The notes beneath the pieces were generated by a model. The model saw only the letters and a program-made list of their open reading frames with translations, ran no database searches and was not told the DNA's origin. Of a stretch of 8,264 bases of DNA, positions 1-6,282 are shown in pieces (position 1 is the stretch's first letter; each line of letters opens with the position of its first letter). The position numbers were made by a program, and so were the translations under genes. Location: assembly GCA_023432565.1 (NCBI GenBank), contig JAEYUL010000130.1:1-8264 (forward strand). Direction: 5' to 3'. This DNA comes from Actinomycetes bacterium. Its GTDB lineage: Bacteria; Actinomycetota; Actinomycetes; Actinomycetales; Cellulomonadaceae.

Positions 1-388
1 CCTTGCGCTGCGCGTTCTTGATCTCGACGACCTCCTCCATGGGGACCTCCACCTGGTAGATGAAGTCCTCCATGTTGAGGCTCTGCGTGCGGTTCTCGAG
101 GTTCGCCTTCACGCGGTTCTCGTAACCTGCGTACGAGTGGATGACGTACCAGTCGCCGGGCAGGCTGCGCAGACGCGCCTTGAACGCGGCGACCGGGTCC
201 TCGTCGGGGTCGATCTCGTCGTCCGCGCCGTCGGACGGCTCGGTGACGGACTCGTCGGCAGCCTCGTCGGACCCGGGGGCGGCAGCAGGCTCGTCGGGCT
301 CCACCGACGACTCGACGGCCTCGACCGACTCCACTGCGTCCTCGAGCTCGACGTCGGCCGGGGTGGGCTCAGACGACTCGTGCGACAC
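1..388 (-). CDS. nusG: Transcription termination/antitermination factor NusG, N-terminal part (cut by window edge)
   Basis: NusG binds the RNA polymerase clamp during elongation and couples transcription to Rho or to the ribosome. Translating leftward from the GTG at 388-386 gives 129 residues before the window ends. Residues 1 to about 75 are an acidic, Glu/Asp/Ser/Ala-rich extension, which is common in actinobacterial NusG. The NGN domain then begins at DWYVIHSYAGYENRVKANLE (79-98), a very recognisable NusG signature, followed by MEDFIYQVEVPMEEVVEIK. The rest of NGN and the KOW domain lie beyond position 1. The start is chosen because AGCAGG sits 7 nt upstream; an in-frame TTG 21 nt further upstream (LKKAGSY...) is possible but has no obvious ribosome binding site. 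The gene lies 70 bp downstream of secE on the same strand, as in most bacteria. Family identity is certain; the exact start is less so. Confidence 0.95.
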   Translation of the reverse strand, partial: MSHESSEPTPADVELEDAVESVEAVESSVEPDEPAAAPGSDEAADESVTEPSDGADDEIDPDEDPVAAFKARLRSLPGDWYVIHSYAGYENRVKANLENRTQSLNMEDFIYQVEVPMEEVVEIKNAQRK

Positions 389-458
389 GTACGAACCTGC
401 TTTCTTCAAGACGGAGAGGCGGCTCGACCGAGCCGGGGCGGCCGCGGGCCGCGGAGGA
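389..458 (-). other. secE-nusG spacer with two GC-rich dyads
   Basis: This 70-bp gap between two cotranscribed genes contains two inverted repeats. One is at 420-435 (7-bp arms CGGCTCG/CGAGCCG with a 2-nt centre). The other is at 438-452 (arms GCGGCC/GGCCGC around 3 nt). No T-tract follows either. They could fold in the mRNA between secE and nusG and affect RNA stability, partial termination or nusG translation. They could equally be a by-product of the high GC content. No promoter is evident in the gap. Confidence 0.3.
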
Positions 459-737
459 TCAGCCTCCGAACACCCAGAAGGTGAACCGGCCGATGCCCAG
501 GTCGACCAGCGTCACGAAGGCCATGACGACCGCGACGAACACGAGGACGACGGACGTGTACGTGATGAGGTCCTGCCGCGTGGGACGGACGACCTTCTTG
601 AGCTCGGCGACCACCTGGCGCACGAACAGCGCGATGCGCGCGAACAGGCCTCGGCGCTCGCCGGACTTGCTCTTCGGCCCGGACGCCCGCGCCGAACCCT
701 CGGCGTCGTGCGCCGCGGAGGCTGCGGTTTCGCTCAC
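459..737 (-). CDS. secE: Protein translocase subunit SecE
   Basis: SecE is the small essential subunit that clamps SecY in the SecYEG membrane channel for protein export. The 92-residue product has a hydrophilic Ala/Ser/Lys-rich N-terminus (1-30). An amphipathic helix with the SecE core motif FVRQVVAELKKVVRPTRQDL follows (38-57). One transmembrane helix, YTSVVLVFVAVVMAFVTLVDLGIG, spans about 60-83, and the tail ends WVFGG. The length fits the short single-span actinobacterial form rather than the three-span E. coli form. The GTG at 737-735 is chosen because AGAGG lies 7 nt upstream; an upstream in-frame ATG at 797 would add 20 unusual Arg-rich residues. The usual Trp of the family's WPT motif is Arg here (R51). 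Trp is the E. coli/Streptomyces residue, and replacement occurs in some actinobacteria. The gene sits between tRNA-Trp and nusG. Confidence 0.95.
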   Translation of the reverse strand: MSETAASAAHDAEGSARASGPKSKSGERRGLFARIALFVRQVVAELKKVVRPTRQDLITYTSVVLVFVAVVMAFVTLVDLGIGRFTFWVFGG

Positions 738-807
738 GTCGTGGCCTCTGCGTCTCGTCGATACTCGTGGTGCCCGCTGCGAAGCCGCTGCGGGCATGGA
801 CCTTGCG

Positions 808-880
808 CAGGGCAGACAGGACTCGAACCTGCAACCTGCGGTTTTGGAGACCGCTGCGCTACCACTTGCGCCACTGCCCT
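808..880 (-). tRNA. trnW: tRNA-Trp (anticodon CCA)
   Basis: Read on the minus strand, a complete 73-nt cloverleaf is present. The acceptor stem is AGGGCAG/CTGCCCT, and the D stem is GCGC/GCGC around AAGTGGTA. The anticodon stem GCGGT/ACCGC carries loop CTCCAAA (anticodon CCA, complementary to 845-847). The variable loop is 5 nt, and the T stem GCAGG/CCTGT has loop TTCGAGT. The discriminator base is G. All stems pair fully apart from one G-T in the T stem. The 3' CCA is not encoded (CGC follows), so it must be added by nucleotidyltransferase. It lies 70 bp upstream of secE on the same strand and is probably cotranscribed with secE-nusG; this linkage is common in Actinobacteria. Confidence 0.97.
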
Positions 881-975
881 ACGACGACGACGACCCCAGG
901 ACGACCCGACCCGAGGCGCTGCTGGCAGGCCCGCGGGCACAGGTCATCTTGGCGAACGTCAACCGCCGGTGGACA

Positions 976-1005
976 ACCATACGTGACAGCGGGCCCCGGG
1001 TCGAA
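976..1005 (-). promoter_or_regulatory. Candidate promoter for tRNA-Trp-secE-nusG
   Basis: On the minus strand a -10-like TATGGT (981-976) lies 18 bp after a -35-like TTCGAC (1005-1000). This would start transcription near 968-970, giving a tRNA 5' leader of roughly 90 nt. A second, weaker option is TTGTCC (976-971) with CAAGAT (951-946), spaced 19 bp. Neither hexamer pair is a perfect consensus, which is usual for actinobacterial promoters. The location upstream of a leftward stable-RNA gene in a divergent intergenic region is the main support. Confidence 0.35.
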
Positions 1006-1068
1006 CCGCGTCCGGCCTCGCACCGTCCGCGGGCCGGTCGGACGCCCCCTGCCCCTCGTGACCTCTGC

Positions 1069-1080
1069 CACTATGGACGC
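1069..1080 (+). promoter_or_regulatory. -10-like element just before the aminotransferase GTG (probable leaderless start)
   Basis: CACTAT (1069-1074) is followed by exactly six bases and then the GTG at 1081. There is no purine-rich Shine-Dalgarno sequence upstream of the GTG. A -10 hexamer ending about 6-7 bp before a start codon is the classic arrangement for leaderless mRNAs, which are frequent in Actinobacteria. No good -35 hexamer is seen. This element also supports the choice of start for the aminotransferase. Confidence 0.45.
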
Positions 1081-2301
1081 GTGAGCCAGCAGACCCCGTC
1101 CCGCCCCCGTGTCTCCCAGCGCCTCGCCGCGATCGCCGAGTCGGCGACCCTCGCGGTCGACGCCAAGGCCAAGGCCCTCAAGGCCGCCGGGCGCCCCGTG
1201 ATCGGGTTCGGCGCAGGCGAGCCGGACTTCCCCACGCCGCCTGCGATCGTGGAGGCCGCCGCCGCGGCCGTCCGTGACCCTGCGAACCACCGCTACAGCC
1301 CGGCCGCGGGGCTCCCCGCGCTGCGCGAGGCGATCGCGGCCAAGACGCTGCGCGACTCCGGGTACGAGGTGCGCCCGCAGGACGTCCTGGTCACCAACGG
1401 CGGCAAGCAGGCCGTGTTCCAGGCGTTCGCCGCGATCGTCGACCCCGGCGACGAGGTCATCCTGCCCGCCCCCTACTGGACCACCTACCCCGAGGCGATC
1501 CGGCTCGCGGGCGGCGTGCCCGTCGAGGTGTTCGCGGGTGCGGACCAGGGCTATCTCGTGACGGTCGAGCAACTCGAGGCAGCCCGCACCGAGCGGACCA
1601 AGGCGCTGCTGTTCTGCTCGCCCTCCAACCCGACCGGCGCGGTGTACTCCCCCGAGCAGACCGCGGCGATCGGCCGCTGGGCGCTCGAGCACGGGATCTG
1701 GGTCATCACCGACGAGATCTACGAGCACCTCACGTACGACGACGCCGTCTTCACGCCGATCCAGCGGGTCGTGCCCGAGCTCGTCGACACCTCGATCGTG
1801 CTCAACGGGGTCGCCAAGACGTACGCCATGACCGGCTGGCGCGTGGGCTGGATGATCGGTCCGGCGGACGTGATCAAGGCCGCGACGAACTTCCAGAGCC
1901 ACCTGACGTCGAACGTCGCCAACGTGTCCCAGCGGGCCGCGATCGCCGCGCTCACCGGGGACCTGACCGCCGTCGCGGAGATGCGCTCCGCGTTCGACCG
2001 CCGGCGGCGCACGATGGTCGAGATGCTCTCGAGCATCGACGGCGTCACCGTGCCGGCCCCGCAAGGCGCGTTCTACGCCTACCCGTCGGTCGAAGGCGTG
2101 CTCGGCCGCACGATCCGGGGCGCCACCCCCACGACCTCTGCCGAGCTCGCCGCGCTGATCCTCGAGCAGGTCGAGGTCGCCGTCGTGCCCGGCGAGGCGT
2201 TCGGACCGTCCGGGTTCCTGCGCCTGTCCTACGCGATCGGTGACGACGACCTCGTCGAGGGTGTCTCCCGCATCCAGAAGCTGCTGGCCGAGGCGCACTG
2301 A
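1081..2301 (+). CDS. aspC: Class I/II PLP-dependent aminotransferase, aspartate aminotransferase type
   Basis: The likely reaction is reversible transfer of an amino group between aspartate and 2-oxoglutarate. Related type Ib enzymes also act on prephenate or aromatic substrates, so the exact specificity is uncertain. The product has 406 residues, normal for the family. Visible landmarks are the N-terminal GAGEPDFPTP (44-53), NGGKQAVFQAF (106-116), the cofactor-stacking region PAPYWTTYPE (129-138), and SPSNPTG with Asn183. TDEIY carries Asp211, which contacts the pyridine nitrogen. NGVAKTYAMTGWRVGW contains the Schiff-base Lys246 and Arg254, and FLRLSYA has Arg381 for the substrate alpha-carboxylate. 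All catalytic residues are present. The GTG start is chosen because upstream translation runs through the tRNA antisense and because of the preceding -10 element. An AspC homologue next to tRNA-Trp/secE/nusG, in divergent orientation, is a conserved actinobacterial arrangement. Confidence 0.93.
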   Translation: MSQQTPSRPRVSQRLAAIAESATLAVDAKAKALKAAGRPVIGFGAGEPDFPTPPAIVEAAAAAVRDPANHRYSPAAGLPALREAIAAKTLRDSGYEVRPQDVLVTNGGKQAVFQAFAAIVDPGDEVILPAPYWTTYPEAIRLAGGVPVEVFAGADQGYLVTVEQLEAARTERTKALLFCSPSNPTGAVYSPEQTAAIGRWALEHGIWVITDEIYEHLTYDDAVFTPIQRVVPELVDTSIVLNGVAKTYAMTGWRVGWMIGPADVIKAATNFQSHLTSNVANVSQRAAIAALTGDLTAVAEMRSAFDRRRRTMVEMLSSIDGVTVPAPQGAFYAYPSVEGVLGRTIRGATPTTSAELAALILEQVEVAVVPGEAFGPSGFLRLSYAIGDDDLVEGVSRIQKLLAEAH

Positions 2302-2304
2302 CGT

Positions 2305-2332
2305 CTGCCCGGGGCTCCGGCCCCGCGGGCAG
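2305..2332 (+). terminator. Hairpin terminator after the aminotransferase
   Basis: Three bases after the stop codon, CTGCCC-GGGGC (2305-2315) pairs with GCCCC-GGGCAG (2320-2332). The stem has 11 base pairs around the loop TCCG, with a 2-nt bulge (GC) on the 3' side. There is no U-tract, which is common for actinobacterial terminators. Position and stem strength support termination of the aspC transcript. Confidence 0.65.
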
Positions 2333-2386
2333 CCCGGTGCCGGAGCGCTGCGGCGCAGCACGAGGCGGCCCGAGGCGCAGCAGCGG

Positions 2387-2404
2387 GTCCACCGATCGGT
2401 GGAC
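2387..2404 (+). promoter_or_regulatory. 18-bp perfect palindrome, candidate operator
   Basis: GTCCACCGATCGGTGGAC is identical to its own reverse complement over all 18 bases. It lies 57 bp before the ATG of the ABC ATPase, in the only intergenic region that can hold the operon promoter. A dimeric regulator, such as the operon's own NarL-type response regulator or an unlinked TetR-type repressor, is the natural candidate ligand. It could also fold as a 7-bp stem with a GATC tetraloop and act as a second terminator of the upstream gene. Palindromicity is seen directly; function is inferred. Confidence 0.5.
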
Positions 2405-2419
2405 TCCCGATGAGGTCCT

Positions 2420-2435
2420 CCGGTGCTGTTACCGG
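2420..2435 (+). promoter_or_regulatory. Second short dyad upstream of the ABC/two-component operon
   Basis: CCGGT and ACCGG are perfect 5-bp inverted arms around GCTGTT, located 26 bp before the ATG of the ATPase gene. This could be a second regulator half-site pair or lie in the 5' leader. In this GC-rich DNA a 5-bp dyad can occur by chance, so support is modest. No convincing -35/-10 pair was found between 2387 and 2461. Confidence 0.25.
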
Positions 2436-2461
2436 GCCTGTCGAGGGTCCAGGCTGGAGCC

Positions 2462-3412
2462 ATGACACCTGCACCCGCCGTCGAGGTCCGCGCGCTGCGC
2501 AAGGCCTACGGCCAGAAGAAGGCGGTCGACGGGCTCGACCTCGTCGTCGAGAGCGGCGAGATCCTCGCCGTGCTGGGCCCCAACGGGGCCGGCAAGACGA
2601 CGACGGTCGAGATCCTCGAAGGGTTCCGGCGACGTGACTCCGGCGACGTGCGCGTGCTCGGTGAGGACCCGGCCACGGCCGGCCGCGCCTGGCGGTCCCG
2701 GCTCGGCGTGGTGCTGCAGAGCACGAACGACCTCGCCGAGGCGACCGTCGGCGAGCTCGTGCACCACTTCGCGCGTTACTACCCCGACCCGCGCGACGCC
2801 GACCAGGTGATCGACGCGGTGGGCCTGCGCGAGAAGGTGGGGACGCGCTCAAGGCAGCTGTCCGGCGGTCAGCGTCGGCGGCTCGACGTCGCGCTCGGCA
2901 TCGTCGGACGGCCCGAGCTCGTGTTCCTCGACGAGCCGACCACGGGGTTCGACCCGCAGGCTCGTCGCTCCTTCTGGGACCTGATCGCGCAGCTCCGCGA
3001 GGACGGCACGACGATCCTGCTCACCACGCACTACCTCGAGGAGGCCGAGCACCTGGCCGACCGGGTCGTCGTCGTGAACGAGGGCAAGGTCGTCGCACAA
3101 GGTGCACCCGCCGAGCTCGGTGGCCGCACCGCGCGTCAGGCCCTCGTGCGCTGGACCGCACCTGACGGCCCGCACGAGGAGCGCACCGACACCCCCACCG
3201 CCCTGGTCCGCACGCTCGCCGAGACCTACGGCGAGGTCCCCGCGCTGCAGGTCCTGCGGCCCACGCTCGAGGACGTCTACCTCGGCCTCATCGGGCGCAC
3301 GGCGCAGGAGACCGACGAGCGCATCGGCGAACCGTCGGACGGGGCGATCACCGACCAGCCTGCGAGGGTGCCCGCCCGCGCAGCACGCAGCACGACGGAG
3401 GACGCACGATGA
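2462..3412 (+). CDS. ABC transporter ATP-binding protein (DrrA/CcmA-like, ABC-2 exporter type)
   Basis: This is the ATPase that should energise the permease encoded next, probably as an exporter of a drug, lipid or peptide. The 316-residue protein has one nucleotide-binding domain. It shows Walker A GPNGAGKTT (39-47, Lys45), Q-loop Gln86, signature LSGGQ (133-137), Walker B LVFLDEP (153-159, catalytic Glu158), TGFD D-loop and switch His190 in TTH. All motifs are intact. After about residue 215 comes a DrrA-type C-terminal extension ending in RPTLEDVYLGL (266-276), a motif typical of drug-resistance and polyketide-export ATPases. A polar 40-residue tail of no visible fold follows. The ATG at 2462 is preferred over a GTG 39 nt upstream because GGAG precedes it, although the spacing is very short (2 nt). 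Its stop overlaps the permease start (ATGA), implying translational coupling. Substrate is unknown. Confidence 0.92.
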   Translation: MTPAPAVEVRALRKAYGQKKAVDGLDLVVESGEILAVLGPNGAGKTTTVEILEGFRRRDSGDVRVLGEDPATAGRAWRSRLGVVLQSTNDLAEATVGELVHHFARYYPDPRDADQVIDAVGLREKVGTRSRQLSGGQRRRLDVALGIVGRPELVFLDEPTTGFDPQARRSFWDLIAQLREDGTTILLTTHYLEEAEHLADRVVVVNEGKVVAQGAPAELGGRTARQALVRWTAPDGPHEERTDTPTALVRTLAETYGEVPALQVLRPTLEDVYLGLIGRTAQETDERIGEPSDGAITDQPARVPARAARSTTEDAR

Positions 3413-4269
3413 GCACGACGATCCCGGCGGAGCGCCGAGCGCCCGCGACGGGCCACCTGCCCGGGACGCTGCGACTCGGTCTGGCGCGCACCGCGTACGA
3501 GGTGCGTGGCTTCTTCCGCGAGCGCGACGCGGTGATCTTCATCTTCGCCTACCCCGTGATCATGCTCGCGATCTTCGCGACGGTGTTCGGGCAGGACGGC
3601 AGCAGCATCGACTTCGGCACGGACCAGGTGCCGTTCGCGCAGTACTTCCTGCCGGGCATGGTCGCCACGGGCGTCATGCTGTCCAGCTTCCAGAACCTCG
3701 CGATCGCCATCGCGGTCGAGCGCGACGAGGGTGGCCTCAAGCGGCTGCGCGCCACCCCGCTGCCCGCCGCGGCGTACTTCGTCGGCAAGGTCGGCCAGGT
3801 GCTCGTGAGCTGCGTGCTGCAGGTGGCGATCCTCCTGCTCGTCGCCTCGCTCGTGTTCGACGTCCCGATGCCCGACGACGCAGCGTCGTGGGGCACGTTC
3901 GCGTGGGTGTTCCTGCTCGGCACGGCGACCGGGGCCGTGTGCGGCGTCGCGTTCTCGTCGATCCCCCGCAGCGGGCGGTCCGCGAGCGCCGTGGTGACGC
4001 CGTTCGTCCTCGTGCTGCAGTTCATCTCCGGGGTGTTCTTCCAGTTCGACCAGCTCCCGTCGTGGATGCAGCAGGTCGCCTCGGTCTTCCCGCTCAAGTG
4101 GATGGCGCAGGGCATGCGCTCGGTGTTCCTGCCCGACGAGGCCGCCGCGCTCGAGCCGAGCGGGTCGTGGCAGCTCGGCGGGATCGCGGCCGTCCTCCTG
4201 GTGTGGCTCGTCGCCGGGCTCGTCGTCGGTGCGCGGTGGTTCCGCTGGCGGCGGCGGGACGACGGCTGA
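3409..4269 (+). CDS. ABC-2 family transporter permease
   Basis: This is the membrane half of the exporter, presumably working as a homodimer with two copies of the upstream ATPase because only one permease gene is present. The 286-residue protein has a soluble N-terminus (1-40) and about six hydrophobic segments: 41-60, 81-103, 126-150, 162-184, 193-212 and 256-276. The conserved ABC-2 cytoplasmic loop ERDEGGLKRLRATPLPAAAY (104-123) follows the second helix and is the expected ATPase-coupling region. The segment QFISGVFFQFDQLPSWMQQV (204-223) before the last helix is typical of DrrB/YvfS-like permeases. Length and topology match the family. The start overlaps the ATPase stop by 4 nt, and the kinase start follows its own stop after 1 nt. 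Substrate cannot be deduced. Confidence 0.9.
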   Translation: MSTTIPAERRAPATGHLPGTLRLGLARTAYEVRGFFRERDAVIFIFAYPVIMLAIFATVFGQDGSSIDFGTDQVPFAQYFLPGMVATGVMLSSFQNLAIAIAVERDEGGLKRLRATPLPAAAYFVGKVGQVLVSCVLQVAILLLVASLVFDVPMPDDAASWGTFAWVFLLGTATGAVCGVAFSSIPRSGRSASAVVTPFVLVLQFISGVFFQFDQLPSWMQQVASVFPLKWMAQGMRSVFLPDEAAALEPSGSWQLGGIAAVLLVWLVAGLVVGARWFRWRRRDDG

Positions 4270-4270
4270 C

Positions 4271-5611
4271 GTGATCACGCAGGACACCGCGCGGTCGGCA
4301 GGACTGCCCGACGTGAGCCCCGGGAGCGAGGTCGTCGGACGCGAGGAGTTCTGGCGGCGTTCGATGCGCGGCTGGGACATCGCGTTCTGGCTGATGATCG
4401 CGATCTCCGCGGCGTTCGCGGTACCCACGGCCGACACCGGTTTCCGGGCGCTCACGGCGCTGGCGGGGCTCGTCGTCCTCGTCATCGCCTACCAGCTGCT
4501 CGGACGCCGCGGAGCACACCGTGGCGACGCGCGCCTCACCCAGGCCTACCTCGTGGTGCTCGTGCTGGTCACGACGTACGAGACGTGGGTCGTCGCCCTC
4601 GGGATCGTCCTGCTGTTCGTGGCGTACTCGCAGATCTGGTTCTTCGCCCTCTCGCGACTGCAGGGTGTCGGGTGGGCCGTGGGACTGACGATCGGGGTCG
4701 TCGGGGCGACCGCGCTGCAGGTCGAGGCCGCACCACGGGACCTGCCGTCCATCGCGGGGCAGGCCACGCTCGGCCTGGTCTTCTCGATCGCGCTGGGACT
4801 GTGGGTCACGCACGTCGCCGAGCAGAGCGAGGAACGCGCGGCCCTGCTCGAGGAGCTGCGGACCGCGCAGGCGGCACTCGCCGCGAGCCACCACGCCGAG
4901 GGCGTGTACGCGGAGCGAGGGCGCCTCGCGCAGGAGATCCACGACACGCTCGCCCAGGGGTTCACGAGCGTCGTCATGCTCGCGCAGACGTCCGCCGCCG
5001 AGCTCGACGGGGGGCACGCCGATCGTGCGCGCGAGCGGCTCACGCAGATCGAGTCCGTCGCTCGGGACAACCTCGCCGAGGCGCGGGCACTCGTCGCCGC
5101 CTTCACCCCACCCGCGCTCGACGACGGGCTCGTCGCGGCGCTGCGCCGGCTCGGCGAGCAGCTGCACGCCCAGACCGGCATCGAGGTGACGGTGGACGCC
5201 GAGGACGTGGACGTCCCGCAGGACGTGGCGGTCGTCGTGCTTCGCGCCGCGCAGGAGTCGCTCGCCAACGTGCGACGGCACGCAGGTGCGGAGCGCGTCG
5301 AGGTGCACCTGCGGCGCCTCGCCGACGTGGGCCGCAGCGCGCCCGCTCCCGCTCAGGGCTGGGACGAGGAGGTCCTGGACGACGAAGGCTCGCACGGGTC
5401 TGCGGGCGTCGGTCCGGGCGTCGAGCTCGAGGTCGTCGACGACGGCCGGGGCATCCGGGCCGACGACCGCGAGGGCACCGGGCTGCGCGGCATGCGCGAG
5501 CGCGCCCGGACCGCGGGCGGCGACCTGCGGATCGTCGGGACACCCGGGACCGGCACCCGCGTCACGCTGCGGCTGCCGACCCTCGCCCCGGGGACGCGGG
5601 TCCTCGCATGA
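4271..5611 (+). CDS. Membrane sensor histidine kinase, DesK/NarX type (HisKA_3)
   Basis: This kinase should autophosphorylate on His and pass the phosphate to the regulator encoded downstream. The product has 446 residues. About six membrane helices lie within residues 36-182 with very short loops, as in intramembrane-sensing kinases that lack a large extracellular sensor domain. A coiled-coil-like linker spans 183-212. The HisKA_3 motif RLAQEIHDTLAQGF (218-231) carries phospho-acceptor His224. The ATPase domain shows an N-box QESLANVRRHA (Asn333), a G1 box DDGRGI (390-395) and a G2 box GTGLRGMRERA (402-412). An unusual acidic, Gly/Ser/Pro-rich stretch of about 34 residues (351-384) separates the N-box strand from the G1 strand, where relatives usually have a short turn. 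The GTG at 4271 is chosen because it lies 1 nt after the permease stop, implying coupling; GTG or ATG codons slightly downstream are alternatives. The stop overlaps the regulator start (ATGA). Confidence 0.92.
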   Translation: MITQDTARSAGLPDVSPGSEVVGREEFWRRSMRGWDIAFWLMIAISAAFAVPTADTGFRALTALAGLVVLVIAYQLLGRRGAHRGDARLTQAYLVVLVLVTTYETWVVALGIVLLFVAYSQIWFFALSRLQGVGWAVGLTIGVVGATALQVEAAPRDLPSIAGQATLGLVFSIALGLWVTHVAEQSEERAALLEELRTAQAALAASHHAEGVYAERGRLAQEIHDTLAQGFTSVVMLAQTSAAELDGGHADRARERLTQIESVARDNLAEARALVAAFTPPALDDGLVAALRRLGEQLHAQTGIEVTVDAEDVDVPQDVAVVVLRAAQESLANVRRHAGAERVEVHLRRLADVGRSAPAPAQGWDEEVLDDEGSHGSAGVGPGVELEVVDDGRGIRADDREGTGLRGMRERARTAGGDLRIVGTPGTGTRVTLRLPTLAPGTRVLA

Positions 5612-6234
5612 CCATCCGCGTGGTGATCGCCGACGACCACCCCGTCGTCCGCTCGGGGATCGCGGGCCTGCTCGGGGTCGAACCGGACGTCGAGGTCGTC
5701 GGCGAGGCCGGCGACGGTGAGCAGGCGGTGGCCCTCGCCCGTGAGCTGCGTCCCGATCTCGTCCTCATGGACCTGCGCATGCCGCGGCTCGACGGTGCGG
5801 GTGCGACCGCCCGGCTCGTCGCCGAGCTGCCCGGCACCCGAGTGCTCATCCTCACGACGTACGAGACCGACACCGACATCCTGCGGGCCGTGGAGGCCGG
5901 AGCGACCGGCTACCTGCTCAAGGACACGCCTCGCGCCGAGCTCGTCGCAGGCGTGCGGGCCGCCGCGCGCGGCGAGGCCGCGCTCTCGCCGTCGGTCGCA
6001 CGACGCCTCGTCCAGCAGCTGCGCGGCGGTGACGAGCGCCTCACCGCCCGCGAGACGCAGGTCCTGGCCGCAGTCGCGCGCGGCCTGTCGAACGCCGCGA
6101 TCGGTCAGGAGCTGTACATCGCCGAGGCGACGGTCAAGACGCACCTGCTGCGCGTCTTCGCCAAGCTCGGCGTCGACGACCGCACGCGTGCCGTCACCGT
6201 CGCGATGGCGCGCGGGATCCTGCCGTCCGACTGA
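5608..6234 (+). CDS. Response regulator, NarL/LuxR (FixJ) family
   Basis: This DNA-binding regulator is the cognate partner of the kinase just upstream. The product has 208 residues, standard for the family. The receiver domain (1-120) has the acidic pair Asp9-Asp10, phospho-acceptor Asp55 in LVLMDLRMP, Thr83 in ILTTY and Lys105 in YLLKDT, so all switch residues are present. The LuxR-type helix-turn-helix (144-200) reads LTARETQVLAAVARGLSNAAI, continues through IAEATVKTHLLRVFAKLGV, and ends in DDRTRAV. Proteins of this type usually bind inverted repeats as dimers, so the 18-bp palindrome upstream of the operon is a plausible target. The ATG overlaps the kinase stop by 4 nt. It is the last gene of the operon, followed by an inverted repeat and a convergent gene. 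Confidence 0.94.
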   Translation: MTIRVVIADDHPVVRSGIAGLLGVEPDVEVVGEAGDGEQAVALARELRPDLVLMDLRMPRLDGAGATARLVAELPGTRVLILTTYETDTDILRAVEAGATGYLLKDTPRAELVAGVRAAARGEAALSPSVARRLVQQLRGGDERLTARETQVLAAVARGLSNAAIGQELYIAEATVKTHLLRVFAKLGVDDRTRAVTVAMARGILPSD

Positions 6235-6273
6235 CCGGACCGCTGACGCGGCGCGGCCCGCCGGACGGCAGGA
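6218..6273. terminator. Compound inverted repeat between convergent genes, probable bidirectional terminator
   Basis: Perfect 12-bp arms TCCTGCCGTCCG (6218-6229) and CGGACGGCAGGA (6262-6273) flank 32 nt. Inside is a smaller hairpin, CCGC-TGAC-GCGG (6240-6251). The left arm lies within the last codons of the response regulator (L205-S207) and the right arm ends 9 bp before the stop of the opposing gene. No U-tract is seen on either strand. Location between convergent genes suggests transcription from both sides ends here. Confidence 0.55.
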
Positions 6274-6282
6274 CCTGATCGC

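Noticed and set aside
137..986. Plus-strand open frames opposite nusG and secE (115 and 281 codons)
   Set aside because: They are mirror frames of the acidic NusG N-terminus and of SecE, with Ser/Thr- or Arg/Gly-rich low-complexity translations.
481..1080. N-terminal extension of the aminotransferase frame back to an ATG at 481
   Set aside because: It would read antisense through secE and tRNA-Trp. The family N-terminus begins near the GTG at 1081, which also has a -10-like element before it.
859..2502. Long minus-strand open frame (547 codons) opposite the aminotransferase
   Set aside because: It is antisense to a gene with all catalytic motifs and has a low-complexity Arg/Gly/Asp-rich composition, as expected for a GC-rich shadow frame. 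It also runs into the tRNA region.
3277..4485. Minus-strand open frame (402 codons) opposite the permease
   Set aside because: The plus strand encodes an intact ABC-2 permease in overlapping operon context. The antisense product is His/Arg/Glu-rich with no motif.
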